Positions 11,601 to 21,981 of a stretch of 64,000 nt of DNA are shown here, in pieces. The notes beneath the pieces are model-generated. The model was given only the letters and a program-made list of their open reading frames with translations. It searched no databases and had not been told where the DNA came from. Each line of letters starts with the position of its first letter. Position 1 is the first letter of the stretch. Both the position numbers and the translations under genes were made by a program. The stretch is from NCBI GenBank assembly GCA_951804985.1, contig OX638131.1, forward strand, positions 55,156,470 to 55,220,469, given 5' to 3'. The DNA comes from Dryomyza anilis (Eukaryota > Arthropoda > Insecta > Diptera > Dryomyzidae).

Positions 11601-12040
11601 TATACCGAGAAAAAGTTCGCCCTTAGCCCACGAATGTTGCAAAAATCTATGCGAAATTTTTGCGACATTTTTTCTACTGGGCAACTTCAAAACAGACATA
11701 CATACTACCAAGGCGCAGCAGTTGAAACAAACAAATGAGAGCGTAAGTCAAGCCGTGGTGAGTGTTATGCCTTCACCACAGCATAGATTACGCACTCACT
11801 GCAGCCTCAACCGTGCGCGCTAGTAGCGTGGAGTAGGATGGGGGAGGGAGGGGATACGTCAACAAACCTGTGCAATTGCAGCAAAGAGCATAGAAAAGCC
11901 CTTTGCGTCGGCAATTGCAAAAAACAGCGAGTGCGGCAACTCAGCAGGCAGCGCGAAACAGGTTCTATTATGTGGTTGTTGTTGTTTAATTATTATTGTT
12001 TTATTTATTTGGTGTTTCTTTTTAGTTTTTTATGTCAATT
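8686..12040 (-). mobile_element. Jockey/CR1-group LINE, insertion into LOA element
   Basis: A T-run at 8686-8704 is the poly(A) tail of this minus-strand LINE, giving a short 3'UTR of about 75 nt after the stop at 8780. The single large ORF is 8780-11668. The sequence upstream of it (11669 to about 12040) has GC-rich, non-coding character and may be 5'UTR. No ORF1 was found, so the copy is either 5' truncated just above ORF2 or belongs to a group whose ORF1 has been lost. A convincing target duplication was not seen, and the upper boundary is approximate. Confidence 0.7.
8780..11668 (-). CDS. Non-LTR retrotransposon endonuclease/reverse transcriptase (intact 962 aa)
   Basis: This protein nicks target DNA and copies element RNA by target-primed reverse transcription. 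N-terminal APE-type endonuclease motifs are CNIRGLRAN, LGETQVNE, CFLYRSPN, VAGDFNVHN and LGNSDHC (about residues 10-230). The central reverse transcriptase has NYRPIAICSALSKVMES, QYGFRRTRSTGD, ALDISKAFDRVWH, NSGVPQGSVLSPSLF and the catalytic FADD box (about residues 490-720). The C-terminus includes RPKMEYNSHIWAG and ends in the typical RLWNNLPASVFP region. There are no internal stops over 962 codons, in contrast to every other TE frame in the window, which suggests a young insertion. The clade call (jockey/CR1 group) is from motif style. There is no RNase H domain. Confidence 0.92.
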   Translation of the reverse strand: MSQKFRIDFCNIRGLRANFFSVYAYVSIHRPQIMALGETQVNEGADPLDFHIPDYHLLPLFSAHRGLALFIRSDVAYQLQQQHSVSDSEFNTIWVKFKIQTHIMHLCFLYRSPNLDRVSTCNKLDALSDSISNILEQFPGSEIVVAGDFNVHNATWLSHSGLSTQEGCYVELFAECNQLTQMVKEPTYIPRVDGQSPKVLDLFLTSHHEKYDVKVLAPLGNSDHCTVSAEFSYSSLRASSIKAPKRNVWLYEKANWVALNDFFRNFNWKLCFADRDINAAALMVQNIILLGMRSFIPSKKISIKPKDHSWFNETCRIAVRSKEEAFQTWRSNKNADTERLRIQARNRCNAVISREKFLHEQNARKKVLLYHRGSKNFWSFVKRVKNQTTSSTPTLSMNGQTFTDPVDKANLLAELFANNSTLPDSNQPLPVVDFVSSAMPEIHFRTRAVKKVLENLNINKASGPDGISAHVLKKCASTLACPLRNLFNISYTTGVFPSCWKVANVQPVPKKGEATNPANYRPIAICSALSKVMESVINFHFVNYLEHNELLSDRQYGFRRTRSTGDLMAVLSEKWNNCVHLFGESKAVALDISKAFDRVWHKALVSKLIAYGVGESFTRWISSFLQGRSIRVAMDGVLSEQHFINSGVPQGSVLSPSLFLVFINDLLSLTQNPIHSFADDSNICHSYSFKKRPTSLEIESKRRTMNDTLNNDLKTISEWGLANRVDFNARKTQCCLLSHKRMDSTLPPLNMGAVDIAESAALDVLGISIQCDLRWNDHIFDVSKEAAKCLGFLKRCKTYFTPADLRTVYTTYIRPKMEYNSHIWAGASKSSLEFLDRIQQRAIYLIGDENISSSIGSLEHRRTVGCVSLFYRYYNGKCSREIHGLIPPGRVSSRSTRASNQAHPFVVHSALNRTTHYRENSFFSRTIRLWNNLPASVFPDIFDIGKFKTNIHRHYSIFPPSI

Positions 12041-13889
12041 ATTATTCGATAGAGGAGATCGAGATGGCAGGACGCGTGCTGAAATACAGATTCGGCAACG
12101 TATCTGTGCACGTGTCGAAGAACAGGGATGACAAACAGGGATGAAGAAGCACCGACGACATCGGCAGCTGGTACACTGCATGTGACCCAGATGGAGGTGG
12201 ATGATGTACCGTCAACCTCGACAGCAGGTCTGCCAACCAATGTAAAAAAAAACTGGAGAGTGTCCAGAGAACCATCTATGTCAGATCACAGGATAATACT
12301 GTTCGATATAGATGGGCTCACACCAAAAGTAAATAATATAATAAATGCCAGGAAAACAGACTGGGAGATGTATAAAGACATACTAAAAACCAATTCCAAG
12401 CGTATTAGTACAGTCAGAGCCGCAAGGCACCCATTAGAACTGGAAAGTATGGTAAATGAAATAAACTATGCAATAAACGATGCCTATGCATCCAGCTGCA
12501 CAGAGAAAAAAGTATCAAGACAAAGAGAAACTCCATGGTGGAGCGACCACTTGTCAAAACTCAGAACCAAAGTACGAAGGCTCTTTAATAGGACAAAGCT
12601 TACCGGGGACTGGCAGGCCTACTCTGCCCTTCTTACCACATATAATAAAGAAATAAGAAGTGCGAAGAGGAAAAGCATCCGTAACTTTTGTGAGAACATC
12701 ACTGACACATCAGCTGCAGCGAGGCTATACAAGGCTATAGCAAAAGTAAAAAAAGAAACATCGCTCTCACTAAAAAGGGAGGATGGGAGCTATACCGAAA
12801 ATGAGAATCAAAAGGTTTAACTTTTGCTAAAGACTCACTTTCCAGGCAGCACGCAAAAAGTGCAAGAACACGATGAAATTCTTGTTAGACCCAGAAGAGA
12901 AGACTAGGAGATGGCAAACAAGGTATTTACAGAACAAAGAATTTATTGGGCCTTACAAACATTCCAACCTTTTAAGTCCCCAGGTGTTCACGGCATATTC
13001 CCTGTTTGCTACAACAGGTAAATAATGAAACACTTGATAAGAAGAACTAGAAGCAGCCTAGCACTAGACTACATACCAAGCATTTGGAGAAGAGCCAAGG
13101 TGGTATTTATACCAAAGGTGGGTAAAAAAGATCCCACCCTTCCAAAGTCCTTTAGGACAATTAGTCTCACATCCTTTGTACTTAAAACAATGGAAAAGAT
13201 AATAGACAATTATATCAGAAAGAATACTCTGAAAGAAATCCCACTACATGCGTGTCAGTATGCGTATAGAGCAGGTAGATCAACAGAAACCGCTCTATAT
13301 CAACTGACAAATATAATACAGAAACCATAGATCAATAAGAGATCGCACTGTGTGCCTTCCTTGACATCGAGGGTGCCTTTGATAAAACCTCTTATGAGCG
13401 CATCAAGAGGTCCCTGGAGCTTAAGGGAGTAAACAACACCATGTCAAGATGGATGAGCGAAATGCTAAAATGCAGAACAGCAGAAGTAACGGTTGGGACA
13501 ACCAACATAAGAATTATTACAACTAGAGGCTGTCCACAAGGGGGGATACTCTCACCCCTTATGTGGAGCTTGGTTGTAGATGAGCTCCTGTGGAAACTTA
13601 CAAACATTTGAATGTCAAGGGTACGCCGACCACATAGTAATCATATGCAGAGGGAAATTCGAAGACACACTATGTGATAGAATAAAATTAGGTCTCAGAA
13701 CAAGAAAGGGATTGTGTGTAACCGTAGGACTAAATATAAATCACGCAAAAACCACCATGGTACCCTTTACAAGAAGAAGAAACCATAATATTAGACCAAT
13801 CCGGTTAGACGGAGTCGAAGTAAGCCGGAGTGAAGAAGTCAAATATTTAGGAATTACACTAGACAGCAAACTTCTATGGAAGCAACAAG
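12041..13889 (+). pseudogene. LOA-clade LINE: ORF1 tail fused to ORF2, then RT (broken)
   Basis: Frames from about 12055 look like an ORF1 C-terminal tail (RVLKYRFGNVSVHV, then a Thr/Ser/Asp-rich end). At about 12245 the frame runs straight into the last endonuclease segment of ORF2 (SREPSMSDH), so nearly all of the endonuclease is missing. RT motifs follow in several frames: AKVVFIPKVGKKD, FRTISLTSFVLKTMEK, YAYRAGRSTETALY, FLDIEGAFDKTSYE and TTRGCPQGGILSPLMW. The catalytic box reads YADH, not YADD. Stops and frameshifts occur at about 12818, 13020, 13330 and 13610. The frame is interrupted at about 13889 by a mini-me element and resumes at about 14601. Confidence 0.85.
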
Positions 13890-14600
13890 AACCAGTTGGG
13901 AAGGTTAGATCACATGGAAAATTTTAAAGTAGGTGTAAAATTGATAGTTAGGATTATCAAAATTATAGTCGGTCTAAGCCGACTATAAATACCCTACACA
14001 TATGTGTGGTTACCATTCAAAGTGATATATAGGTCACCAGGGTATACGAATCCTGAAAATAACTACAAACATTCAATCGCTGAAGAATTTCCATTCATTT
14101 GATACCCATATTTTCAAATGGGTAGGTGTACCGATTTTTTATTTTTTATTTGTGAACCACAAGTCTTTTCGCCGGAAAACATTATTAACATGTATTTGAG
14201 CATGATATCAATATATATTTGACCAAAAAAGTTTACCTAAGCACATATACATAAAAATTGATCTTTATATGTACATTTTATATGAGGTATTTGAACATAA
14301 GTGGTCGGATCATAGGTCACAATGGACCGATCTCGCACATACAGAGTAGGTATATTAGTAATCTAAGTTATAAGTTACATTTATTTAGCTCTTCAATTTT
14401 AAAAGTAGTAGGGATTTCAACAGACAGTCGGTCAGACAGACGGACAGACAAACAGACGGACATCGCTAAATCGACTCAGGAGGTCATGCTGATCAAGAAT
14501 ATATATACTTTTCCATACCGGAGATGCTTCCTTCTGGGTGTTACAAACGGCGTACCATACTGAATATACCCTTTCACTCTTAGTGTAGGGTATAAAAATA
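13890..14600 (+). mobile_element. mini-me/DINE-1-like element, copy 2 (about 710 bp)
   Basis: The element begins GAACCAGTTGGGAAGGTTAGATC and ends CACTCTTAGTGTAGGGTATAAAAA. It contains the GCCGACTATAAATACCC block, an ACACATATGTGT palindrome, a (GACAGACGGACA)-type GTCY tract (about 14420-14465) and GATCAAGAATATATATAC. LOA coding sequence continues on both sides (SKLLWKQ before, KATRAIM after) with almost no loss, so this is a clean insertion. The palindrome serves as the empty site for the element at 59321. Confidence 0.75.
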
Positions 14601-15474
14601 AGTCATAATAAAAGCCACACGGGCAATTATGATAAGTAGGTCTATTGCAGGCAAAAGCTGGGGATGCACACCCAAAATAATGCGATGGATGTATACAATG
14701 ATGGTCCGACCAATTATTATGTATGGAATGGGCAAAAAGGCTAGGTCTTCGGACAACACAGAAATCTCTAGAGAAAGTTCAACGGCTAGCTTGTTCTTGT
14801 AGAACAGGAGCCATGAGAACATGTCCCACAGCGGCAATGGAAGTACTCCTTGAATTTGCACCATTACACCTGTTCCTGCAGGGAGTGGCAAGAAGAGCAC
14901 TCCACCGCATAGCAAACGAAGGTATTGGAAACATTCTGACCCGAATGTTTCCCACGCTACCAACTCCAATAGACCATAAAACGAAGAGATTCAACTTCGT
15001 AAAAAACTTCAAGACGAAACTCAGTAACAAAAAGATATGAAAAAACATATCTGATACATATGATATACACAAGAATATAATCACGCGGTACACGGATGGA
15101 TCAACCGGAGCAGGAGTATATGGGCCTAGAACCAAATACTTCGAAGCCATGGGAAAATACACCAGTATCTTTCAAGCGGAAATATACGCCATAGATAGAT
15201 GCACCAGTTCAATCTGGATAGAAATTATAGCAATAAAAATATAGCAATCCTGTCGGACAGCCAGGCAGCCATAATGGCATTAGAATCTTACGAGATCAAT
15301 TCAGAACTAGTATGGGAATGTCTAGGTAAAATAAATAAACTAGGTATAATAAAATAGGTATAATAAACTAGGAATAATAGTGTCACCATACTCTGGATCC
15401 CTGGCCACAGGGGAATAGAAGGCAATGAAGAAGCTGACAAACTTGCACGGAAAGGAACGGCCACAAAACTAATA
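14601..15474 (+). pseudogene. LOA-clade LINE: thumb/connection and RNase H region (broken)
   Basis: The frames encode MRWMYTMMVRPIIMYG, VQRLACSCRTGAMRTCPTAA and then an RNase H domain: ITRYTDGSTGAGVYGP (first Asp), FQAEIYAID (Glu), LSDSQAAIMALES (Asp) and ILWIPGHRGIEGNEEADKL spread over frames. An RNase H domain in ORF2 is typical of LOA and I clades and not of most R1 elements. Frameshifts lie near 14720, 15040 and 15240, and a 14-bp triplet stutter (AAACTAGGTATAAT) lies at 15336-15378. It is interrupted at 15475 by the DD37E transposon. Confidence 0.82.
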
Positions 15475-16540
15475 AGGACTGCGTCGAATAAAATTGTCCG
15501 CTACAAAAATGAAAAAATCTAGAAATCTAGTAATCGAATTTTTATAGAATAAAATATTTTATTTTGCAAATTATTTTTAGATTTAAAAAAAAATATAAAA
15601 AACCAGAAATTAATATTTTTTAATAAAAAGTTTTAATTTTTCCAGAACCCCTTCCATTAATGTTGTAATGGTAGTGTCCGACACCCTCACAGCTGCCGAA
15701 GACCACTTTCTTTTAAAGTCTTGAAGGTTTTTGGCCACTTTTTTTGTTGTCTTCATAAACTAGGAATAATAGTGTCACCATACTCTGGGTCCCTGGCCAC
15801 AGGGGAATAGAAGGCAATGAAGAAGCTGACAAACTTGCACGGAAAGGAACGGCCACAAAACTAATAAGGACTGCGTCGAATAAAATTGTCCGCTACAAAA
15901 ATGAAAAAATCTAGAAATCTAGTAATCGAATTTTTATAGAATAAAATATTTTATTTTGCAAATTATTTTTAGATTTAAATAAAAATATAAAAAACCAGAA
16001 ATTAATATTTTTTAATAAAAAGTTTTAATTTTTCCAGAACCCCTTCCATTAATGTTGTAATGGTAGTGTCCGACACCCTCACAGCTGCTGAAGACCACTT
16101 TCTTTTAAAGTCTTGAAGGTTTTTGGCCACTTTTTTTGTTGTCTTCATAAACTAGGAATAATAGTGTCACCATACTCTGGGTCCCTGGCCACAGGGGAAT
16201 AGAAGGCAATGAAGAAGCTGACAAAATTGCACGGAAAGGAACGGCCACAAAACTAATAAGGACTGCGTCGAATAAAATTGTCCGCTACAAAAATGAAAAA
16301 ATCTAGAAATCTAGTAATCGAATTTTTATAGAATAAAATATTTTATTTTGCAAATTATTTTTAGATTTAAAAAAAAAAATATAAAAAACCAGAAATTAAT
16401 ATTTTTTAATAAAAAGTTTTAATTTTTCCGGAACCCCTTCCATTAATGTTGTAATGGTAGTGTCCGACACCCTCACAGCTGCTGAAGACCACTTTCTTTT
16501 AAAGTCTTGAAGGTCTTTGGCCACTTTTTTTGTTGTCTTC
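15365..16540 (+). repeat. Three 392-bp tandem units spanning a LINE/transposon junction
   Basis: Units start at 15365, 15757 and 16149 (AAACTAGGAATAATAG), with an exact period of 392 bp and only a few substitutions. Each unit holds about 110 bp of LOA RNase H sequence plus the left 282 bp of the DD37E transposon. The third unit runs on into the complete transposon. Because every unit contains the same LINE-transposon boundary, the triplication happened after the transposon inserted. Confidence 0.95.
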
Positions 16541-17522
16541 ATCTCTCTTTTTACTAAAGCCCAGTATCTCTCAATCGGCCTGAGTACCGGACAGTTTGGT
16601 GGATTGGCTTCTCTAGGCACCAAAATCACTGCATTTTGTTGGATCCACTCTAAGGCCGTTTTCCTGTAGTGACATGAAGCGAGGTCAGGCCAAAAAAATG
16701 TGGACACTTCATGTTGGCGTAAAAATGGAAGCAATCTCTTTTGCAAGCATTCCTTAACATATATTTCGCTATTAATTGTACCCGATGTCACGAATGAGCT
16801 GCTCCTTTTTCCACAACTGCAAATTGCCTGCCAAACAAGGAATTTCTTTGACAATTTTGTCATTTTTATATGATTTGAATTTTTCAGCGACATAAAATTC
16901 CTGCCCAGGTAGCTGAGAAAAGTCCGCTAAAATATAAGTATCGTCGTCCATTATGCAGCAATCGAATTTTTTAAAAAAATCTTGGTTCAGCTTTTTAGCT
17001 CGTTGTTTTGCGGTTTCATTCTTGACGGCATTTCTATCCGGAACTGTTTGGACCTTGTACGTCTTCAGCCCTGCTTCTTTCTTAGTCCTGCGCACGAAAG
17101 ATTCTGAGCAATCCGCCAATTCTCGCCAATTTCCTTCCGGATATGCTTGGATCTTTCTTTAAAATATTCTTCGACTTTTCACGATCATGTGGGCCTTTTT
17201 TTTACCAGAACCGATCAATACTCAGGTCTTCCTTAAAGCGGTTGATAACGCGAGAAATGGTCTTAGGGTTAGCCCCTACCTCCTTGGCAATTTTTTTAAA
17301 AGACCAACTAGGTTGTTTAGAAAAATTTTAATTATATTTTCTCGCACTTCCACTTCGTTTGCCATTTTCGCGTTAAATAAATTTTGTATTGACTATAACT
17401 GACACACATTATTTTCTGCCATTTAATTCAGAGCTACTATAATCAATTTTTTTTTAATTTGAATCTTGCAATAGCACATTATGGGAAGATATGTAACGGA
17501 CAATTTTATTCGACGCAGTCCT
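16259..17522 (-). mobile_element. Tc1/mariner-superfamily DD37E transposon (1264 bp)
   Basis: Terminal inverted repeats read AGGACTGCGTCGAATAAAAT at 16259 and its complement ending at 17522, extending through TTGTCCG(C/T)TACA. TA duplications lie at 16257-16258 and 17523-17524, and the LOA LINE continues outside. Two extra left ends lie at 15475 and 15867 in the tandem units. The single gene is a frameshifted transposase on the minus strand. Confidence 0.92.
16396..17364 (-). pseudogene. DD37E transposase (frameshifted)
   Basis: This is a cut-and-paste transposase of the IS630-Tc1-mariner group. Reading from an ATG at 17364, the N-terminus has a helix-turn-helix (SFKKIAKEVGANPKTISRV). Catalytic motifs are CCIMDDDTYI (first Asp), FFWPDLASCHY (second Asp) and LRPIERYWALVKREM (Glu). 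Counting residues between the second Asp and the Glu gives 37, the ITmD37E type known from mosquitoes and other insects. The gene is broken by a frameshift near 17310, a stop near 17200 and a frameshift near 16870, so it should be inactive. The C-terminus ends at about 16396, with about 137 bp to the TIR end. Confidence 0.88.
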
Positions 17523-17524
17523 TA

Positions 17525-18105
17525 GGTCCCGAACCTTTTGTGGAATCGGTGACAGTGTTGTAAAAAAGTTATTACGAGAAGAACTATTTAACACCAGAGG
17601 TTTGTGCAGGCTAAAATGCGTCAATCAAAGAAATTCATTGGGTCCTATGACTTAAGAAGATTTAAAGAATATATTAAACTATCGAAGAAAAACCTGAGAA
17701 TTCTAACAGGACTTCTTACAGGTCATTGTCGGCTTGCTAAACATCTGACTAGGATGGCTATACAAACGGACAGTACATGTAGATTCTGTTCAGAAGACGA
17801 TGAAGATCCAGAACACATTTTAGAAACATGTCCAGCGCTAATGCGTACAAGAACGCAAATATTTGGAAATCGACAACCAAGTCCAAACGTTATTAGAAAG
17901 ATTAACCCTAACCATATAATTAGGTTTTTAACTGAGATAGGCTTGACGGACATCCTACAGAACTATTAAAACCAGAACCCCCTATAAATAGTATTGGGAG
18001 ATGCCACAGCTGAGAATGGCTTCAGTCATTGTATCAAGCGGGGCACAATAGATCTATTCAGGTCGCAGTGCATTACCCCGAAGCAATAATAATAATAGTG
18101 TATCA
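17525..18105 (+). pseudogene. LOA-clade LINE: ORF2 C-terminus and 3'UTR
   Basis: The frame 17604-17969 encodes KLSKKNLRILTGLLTGHCRL followed by a CCHC-like zinc motif (CRFCSEDDEDPEHILETC). This is the classic C-terminal end of R1/LOA-group ORF2 proteins and closes at a TAA (17967-17969). The 3'UTR reads through CACAATAGATCTATTCAGGTCGCAGTGCATTACCCCGAAG and ends in (AAT)n, a typical LOA tail. This piece is not damaged. It joins 15474 across the DD37E insertion. Confidence 0.88.
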
Positions 18106-18399
18106 CATTTATTTTAATCCTTTTAAGCCTACCGAATCAAATACACACCAGATGATTATGCAGTGCATATTTTCCTATTACATCAGATACAAAGAATTTT
18201 ATTTGTTTTTGCACCTAGCCCCACTTCATTATTTCAGTATGAAATTGTATATGCAGAGATATAGTACATGCATTTACCTTCATTTAAATCAAATATTCAT
18301 ATACAAATTTTGAAAAAATGATCTTATTTGACATGTAATGAATTCTAATGCTTAACTCGATTTTAAAACATATAATACAAACATAATCCGACAGTTTTA

Positions 18400-18792
18400 A
18401 AACCCATTTTGGTAGTCAGCACATAATTTTTTTTTTTTTTTACTCCATCACAAAACTACATCAAGAGTACACCAACACTAAAAAATTTAGAGTGGGACTT
18501 CAACACTTACCATTTTAAAAGTTTTTTTCTTTAAAAAATATTTTTTTCTGACGTTTGAACATCGTTAATATATTGAAAATTCGTACAACAATATTATTTA
18601 CTGAAAATACCATGAGAACAATACTATTTATAATTTTTTTTAACGTAATAATATTTTCAATACAAAAAATCTATTTTGTTTGAAATATATTAAAAATATT
18701 GGAATACTAAAATCGTCTATAATCCGAAAGTGTTAAAACCGATTTTAGCACATAATTTAAAAAAAAAAATTTTTTACTCCATCACAAAACTA
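18400..18792 (+). repeat. Dispersed repeat E, two units of about 350 bp
   Basis: Unit 1 starts near 18400 and unit 2 near 18738, both with AGCACATAATTT then TTACTCCATCACAAAACTAC. Unit 2 is interrupted at 18793 by a TIR element and resumes at 19568. An inverted partial copy (GTTGAGGTCACAGTGCATATTGATGCAG) lies at 19870-20010. Confidence 0.7.
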
Positions 18793-19567
18793 CACAGAAA
18801 ACAAATCTTCAATATGATGAATTTATTCATAAATATTATGTATTTTTTCACTAACTACCAGATTCATCACATTGATACCACCGTTCATTAAATGACATAT
18901 GAATGCATTCATTATATATATATGAACAAAATATTCAATATAATGAATTTGAATTGTCATATTGATGAATAAGTTCATAATATTTTTTCAAAAAAATTTT
19001 TTTTTATAAAATAATTCGAAAAAAAAGTTTTGTAAAAATTTTATTTAAAAAATAACAGTAAAAAAATTTAAAAAAAAATTTGTTCGAAAAAAAAAAAGAA
19101 TTTTTTTCAAAAATATATTTTTTATAAATATAACTTTTTATTAATAAAAAGTAGTAATTATAATAAATATATTATAAAACATTTTACTAATTTATGCTTG
19201 TCGAGCAAGCATTATATAAGAAGTAACATACAAGAACTACTTGAGAACTGAGAAGTACGGAAAAAAATGAACGAAAAAAAAATATGTTGATAGAAAGTTG
19301 GTTGAATGAACAGCGTTTTTCAATATGATGAACATATATGTTGTATTTTATATTTTGGTTCATTAATATGATGAAACGTATTCTTCACATACAGTTCATC
19401 ATATTGAAGAACACATTTTCGACAGTTACCAAGTATTCCTCATATTTATGATAGAATTCATAACATTGATGGCGTTAGTCATTAATATTATAAATGGTTC
19501 TTCAATACAATGAATCATGGGTTGAAGAACGGAATTCATCAATATGATGTACATTTTTTTCTGTGTG
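18793..19567 (+). mobile_element. MITE family D (about 775 bp, TA duplication)
   Basis: The element starts CACAGAAAACAAATC and ends TTTTTTTCTGTGTG, with TA on both sides (18791-18792 and 19568-19569). The first unit of repeat E (CAAAACTACATCAA at about 18455) is the uninterrupted target. The interior is full of direct and inverted ATATGATGAA/TTCATCATATT motifs and one poly-A/T block. It has no ORF. Confidence 0.82.
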
Positions 19568-20015
19568 TATCAAAAATGCATCAACATTAAAAATTGTAGA
19601 GTGGGACCTCAACGTTTACTATTTTAAAGTTTTTTCTTTAAAAAAATATTTTTTGTTTTTTTGTTTGTTTACTGAAAATACAAGCCCAAAAAATAATAAC
19701 TTTTATGATTTTTTACGTAATAATATATGTTCAATACAAAAATTCTATTTTGGTTGAAATATATTAAATATATTTGAATACTAATTTCGTCTATATTTGG
19801 CATGTACATTATCTTGTTGTGTATTGGTAAGCTGTTTATACGCCATTTTATACTATTATATTATATTACTGACACCGTTCAAACGTCAGAAAAATATTTA
19901 AGTTTTAAATAGTAAACGTTGAGGTCACAGTGCATATTGATGCAGTTTTGTGATGGTGTAAAAAAAATAAAAATAATTATGTACTGACCACCAAAATCTG
20001 TGATTTATATTTACC
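19568..20015 (+). repeat. Repeat E continued, plus inverted copy
   Basis: This continues unit 2 (TGCATCAACATTAAAAATTG...GTGGGACCTCAACG). A reversed copy of the same motif lies at about 19870-20010. It is non-coding. Confidence 0.6.
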
Positions 20016-20289
20016 TGTTATTGGGAATATTCACAACAAAGATATCAAAGTAGCAATCACTGTTACTGGTGAAAAAATAACTGTTGCCAAAATATCGGCA
20101 CATTATTATTCGGCTTTTATAAAAATTGGTCCTTCAAATTGGGCCTATGAATAATATGTCAGGGTGACATCGAACACAAAATTTCAGTGGTACGCGTATG
20201 CATTTCGCATTTCATTTCACATCATAAATGCTACATTAATGACGTCGTCAATAAAAAAAATGTATTTTTAAGAATAGAATTTTTTTTTT

Positions 20290-21110
20290 AAGTCATTAAA
20301 ATGATTATTATGTATTGTTGTGCATTTTTGTGCAGCGCCATGTATCCAATTTAACATGCCATATAAAAAATTATATTACTAATATACTATGTTGGATAAA
20401 AACTAATTTATTTATTTAAAAAAATCAATATTTTTGTAGGTGCATTATTTTCCAAAATTGGGAAAGATCCCACTTTTAATATGGCGTTGCATAAATGCAA
20501 TAACAATAATTTTTACCTATTTTTCCATCAAGTAATATTCATATAAAAAATAGCGCATAGTTTTGTACGTCTAACACCGATAAGAAAATTACATTATTGT
20601 TTTTGGTTCGACATTTATAAATAAAAGGAGAGAAAAATAATTAAAACTTAAAAATCTCAAAAACTGGACCCTATTTAACAAAATCATTTTCGGTATCAGC
20701 ACTAGTATAAAATAAAAGCACAATCAAAATAAAACAAACAAAAATTTGAACTTTTATTACAAATGAAACGACAAGTTTTTAACCAAGAATTGGAATCATT
20801 TTTTTAGTAAGTAAAATTTTTTGTAGTAGAGACATTCCACACCAAATCTACCAGAGTTCAAGACTCACCTTCTCCAGAGATACAGTGGTCCAAAGTTTCA
20901 AAAAATTTATCAATAATCACTTTTCGTAGTTGCAGAAAAAAATCTTGATCGTAGAATGCTGCAAACCCCGATTTAAGGATAATAAAATATACTTCGACAT
21001 CACTCCTAAATGCGTACTAATCAATGGGAATTATCCTCGCAATTTAAATTAATTATTCATAAAAAGGAAACCTTTTTAAATTATTCATATGGGGAAAAAC
21101 ATAAATTTTT
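20290..21110 (+). repeat. Dispersed repeat F, copy 2
   Basis: This copy is colinear with 5700-6720 (AGCGCATAGTTTTGTACGTCTAAC, GAGACATTCCACACC, CTTCTCCAGAGATACAGTGG). It is closely followed by a mini-me element. Confidence 0.6.
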
Positions 21111-21251
21111 AAAATCATTGAAACTGACTCAATAACATCCGCAGTTTTTCGATTTAATGATATTGATTAATAGATTTGGATCAAGTATACCTATAATTAA
21201 AGGAATGCAAAATTTTACGACCAGAAGTGTTTACTTTGTAATTTAAAGTTA

Positions 21252-21981
21252 AACCAGTTGGGGGTGTTAGATCACATGGGAAATTTTAAAAGTTGATGTT
21301 ATTATAATATTTAGGATTATCAAAATTATATAGTTATTTTCAAGATTAGTATAACCTGGTGACCTATTTACCCTACACATATGTGTAGGGTATTTATAGT
21401 CGGCTTAGACAGGACTATAAATACCCTACACATATGTGTAGTGTATATAGATCACCAGGTTATACGAATCTTGAAAATAACTACACACTTTCACTCGCTG
21501 AAGAACTTCCATTCATTTGATACCCATATTTACAAATGGGTAAGTATACCGAATTTCAATTTTTTTTTAGGAACCACAAGTCGTTTCGCGGGAAACATGT
21601 ATTTGAGCATGAAGTCAATATATATTTGACCAAAAAAGTTTTCCTTAGCACGTATACAGTAAAATTGATCTGTAGATGTACATTTTATATGCGGTATTTG
21701 AATATAAGTGGATCTGACCACAGGTCACAATGGACCGATATTCGCACATACAGCGTAATAATAATAATTAATAAGTAAATAATAATAAGAAATCTGAATT
21801 AAGAGTTACTCTTCAAATGTTTAACTAGTAGGGATTTCAACAGACAGACGGACATCCTTAAATCAACTCAGGAGGTCATGCTGATCAAGAATAAATATAC
21901 CATACCGGAGATGCTTCCTTCTGGGTGTTACAAACGGCGTACCAAACTGAATATAACCTTTCACTTTTAGTGAAGGTATAA
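21252..21981 (+). mobile_element. mini-me/DINE-1-like element, copy 3
   Basis: It starts ACCAGTTGGGGGTGTTAGATC and ends TTTCACTTTTAGTGAAGGTATAAAA. There is an internal duplication around the ACACATATGTGTAG palindrome (about 21375 and 21428), a short GTCY tract (ACAGACAGACGGACATC) and GATCAAGAATAAATATACC. Confidence 0.72.

Noticed and set aside
11755..11780. Target duplication of the minus LINE (GTTATGCCTTC versus GTTGCTAAGCCTTC at the 3' side)
   Set aside because: Too imperfect, and it does not lie at an obvious element edge.
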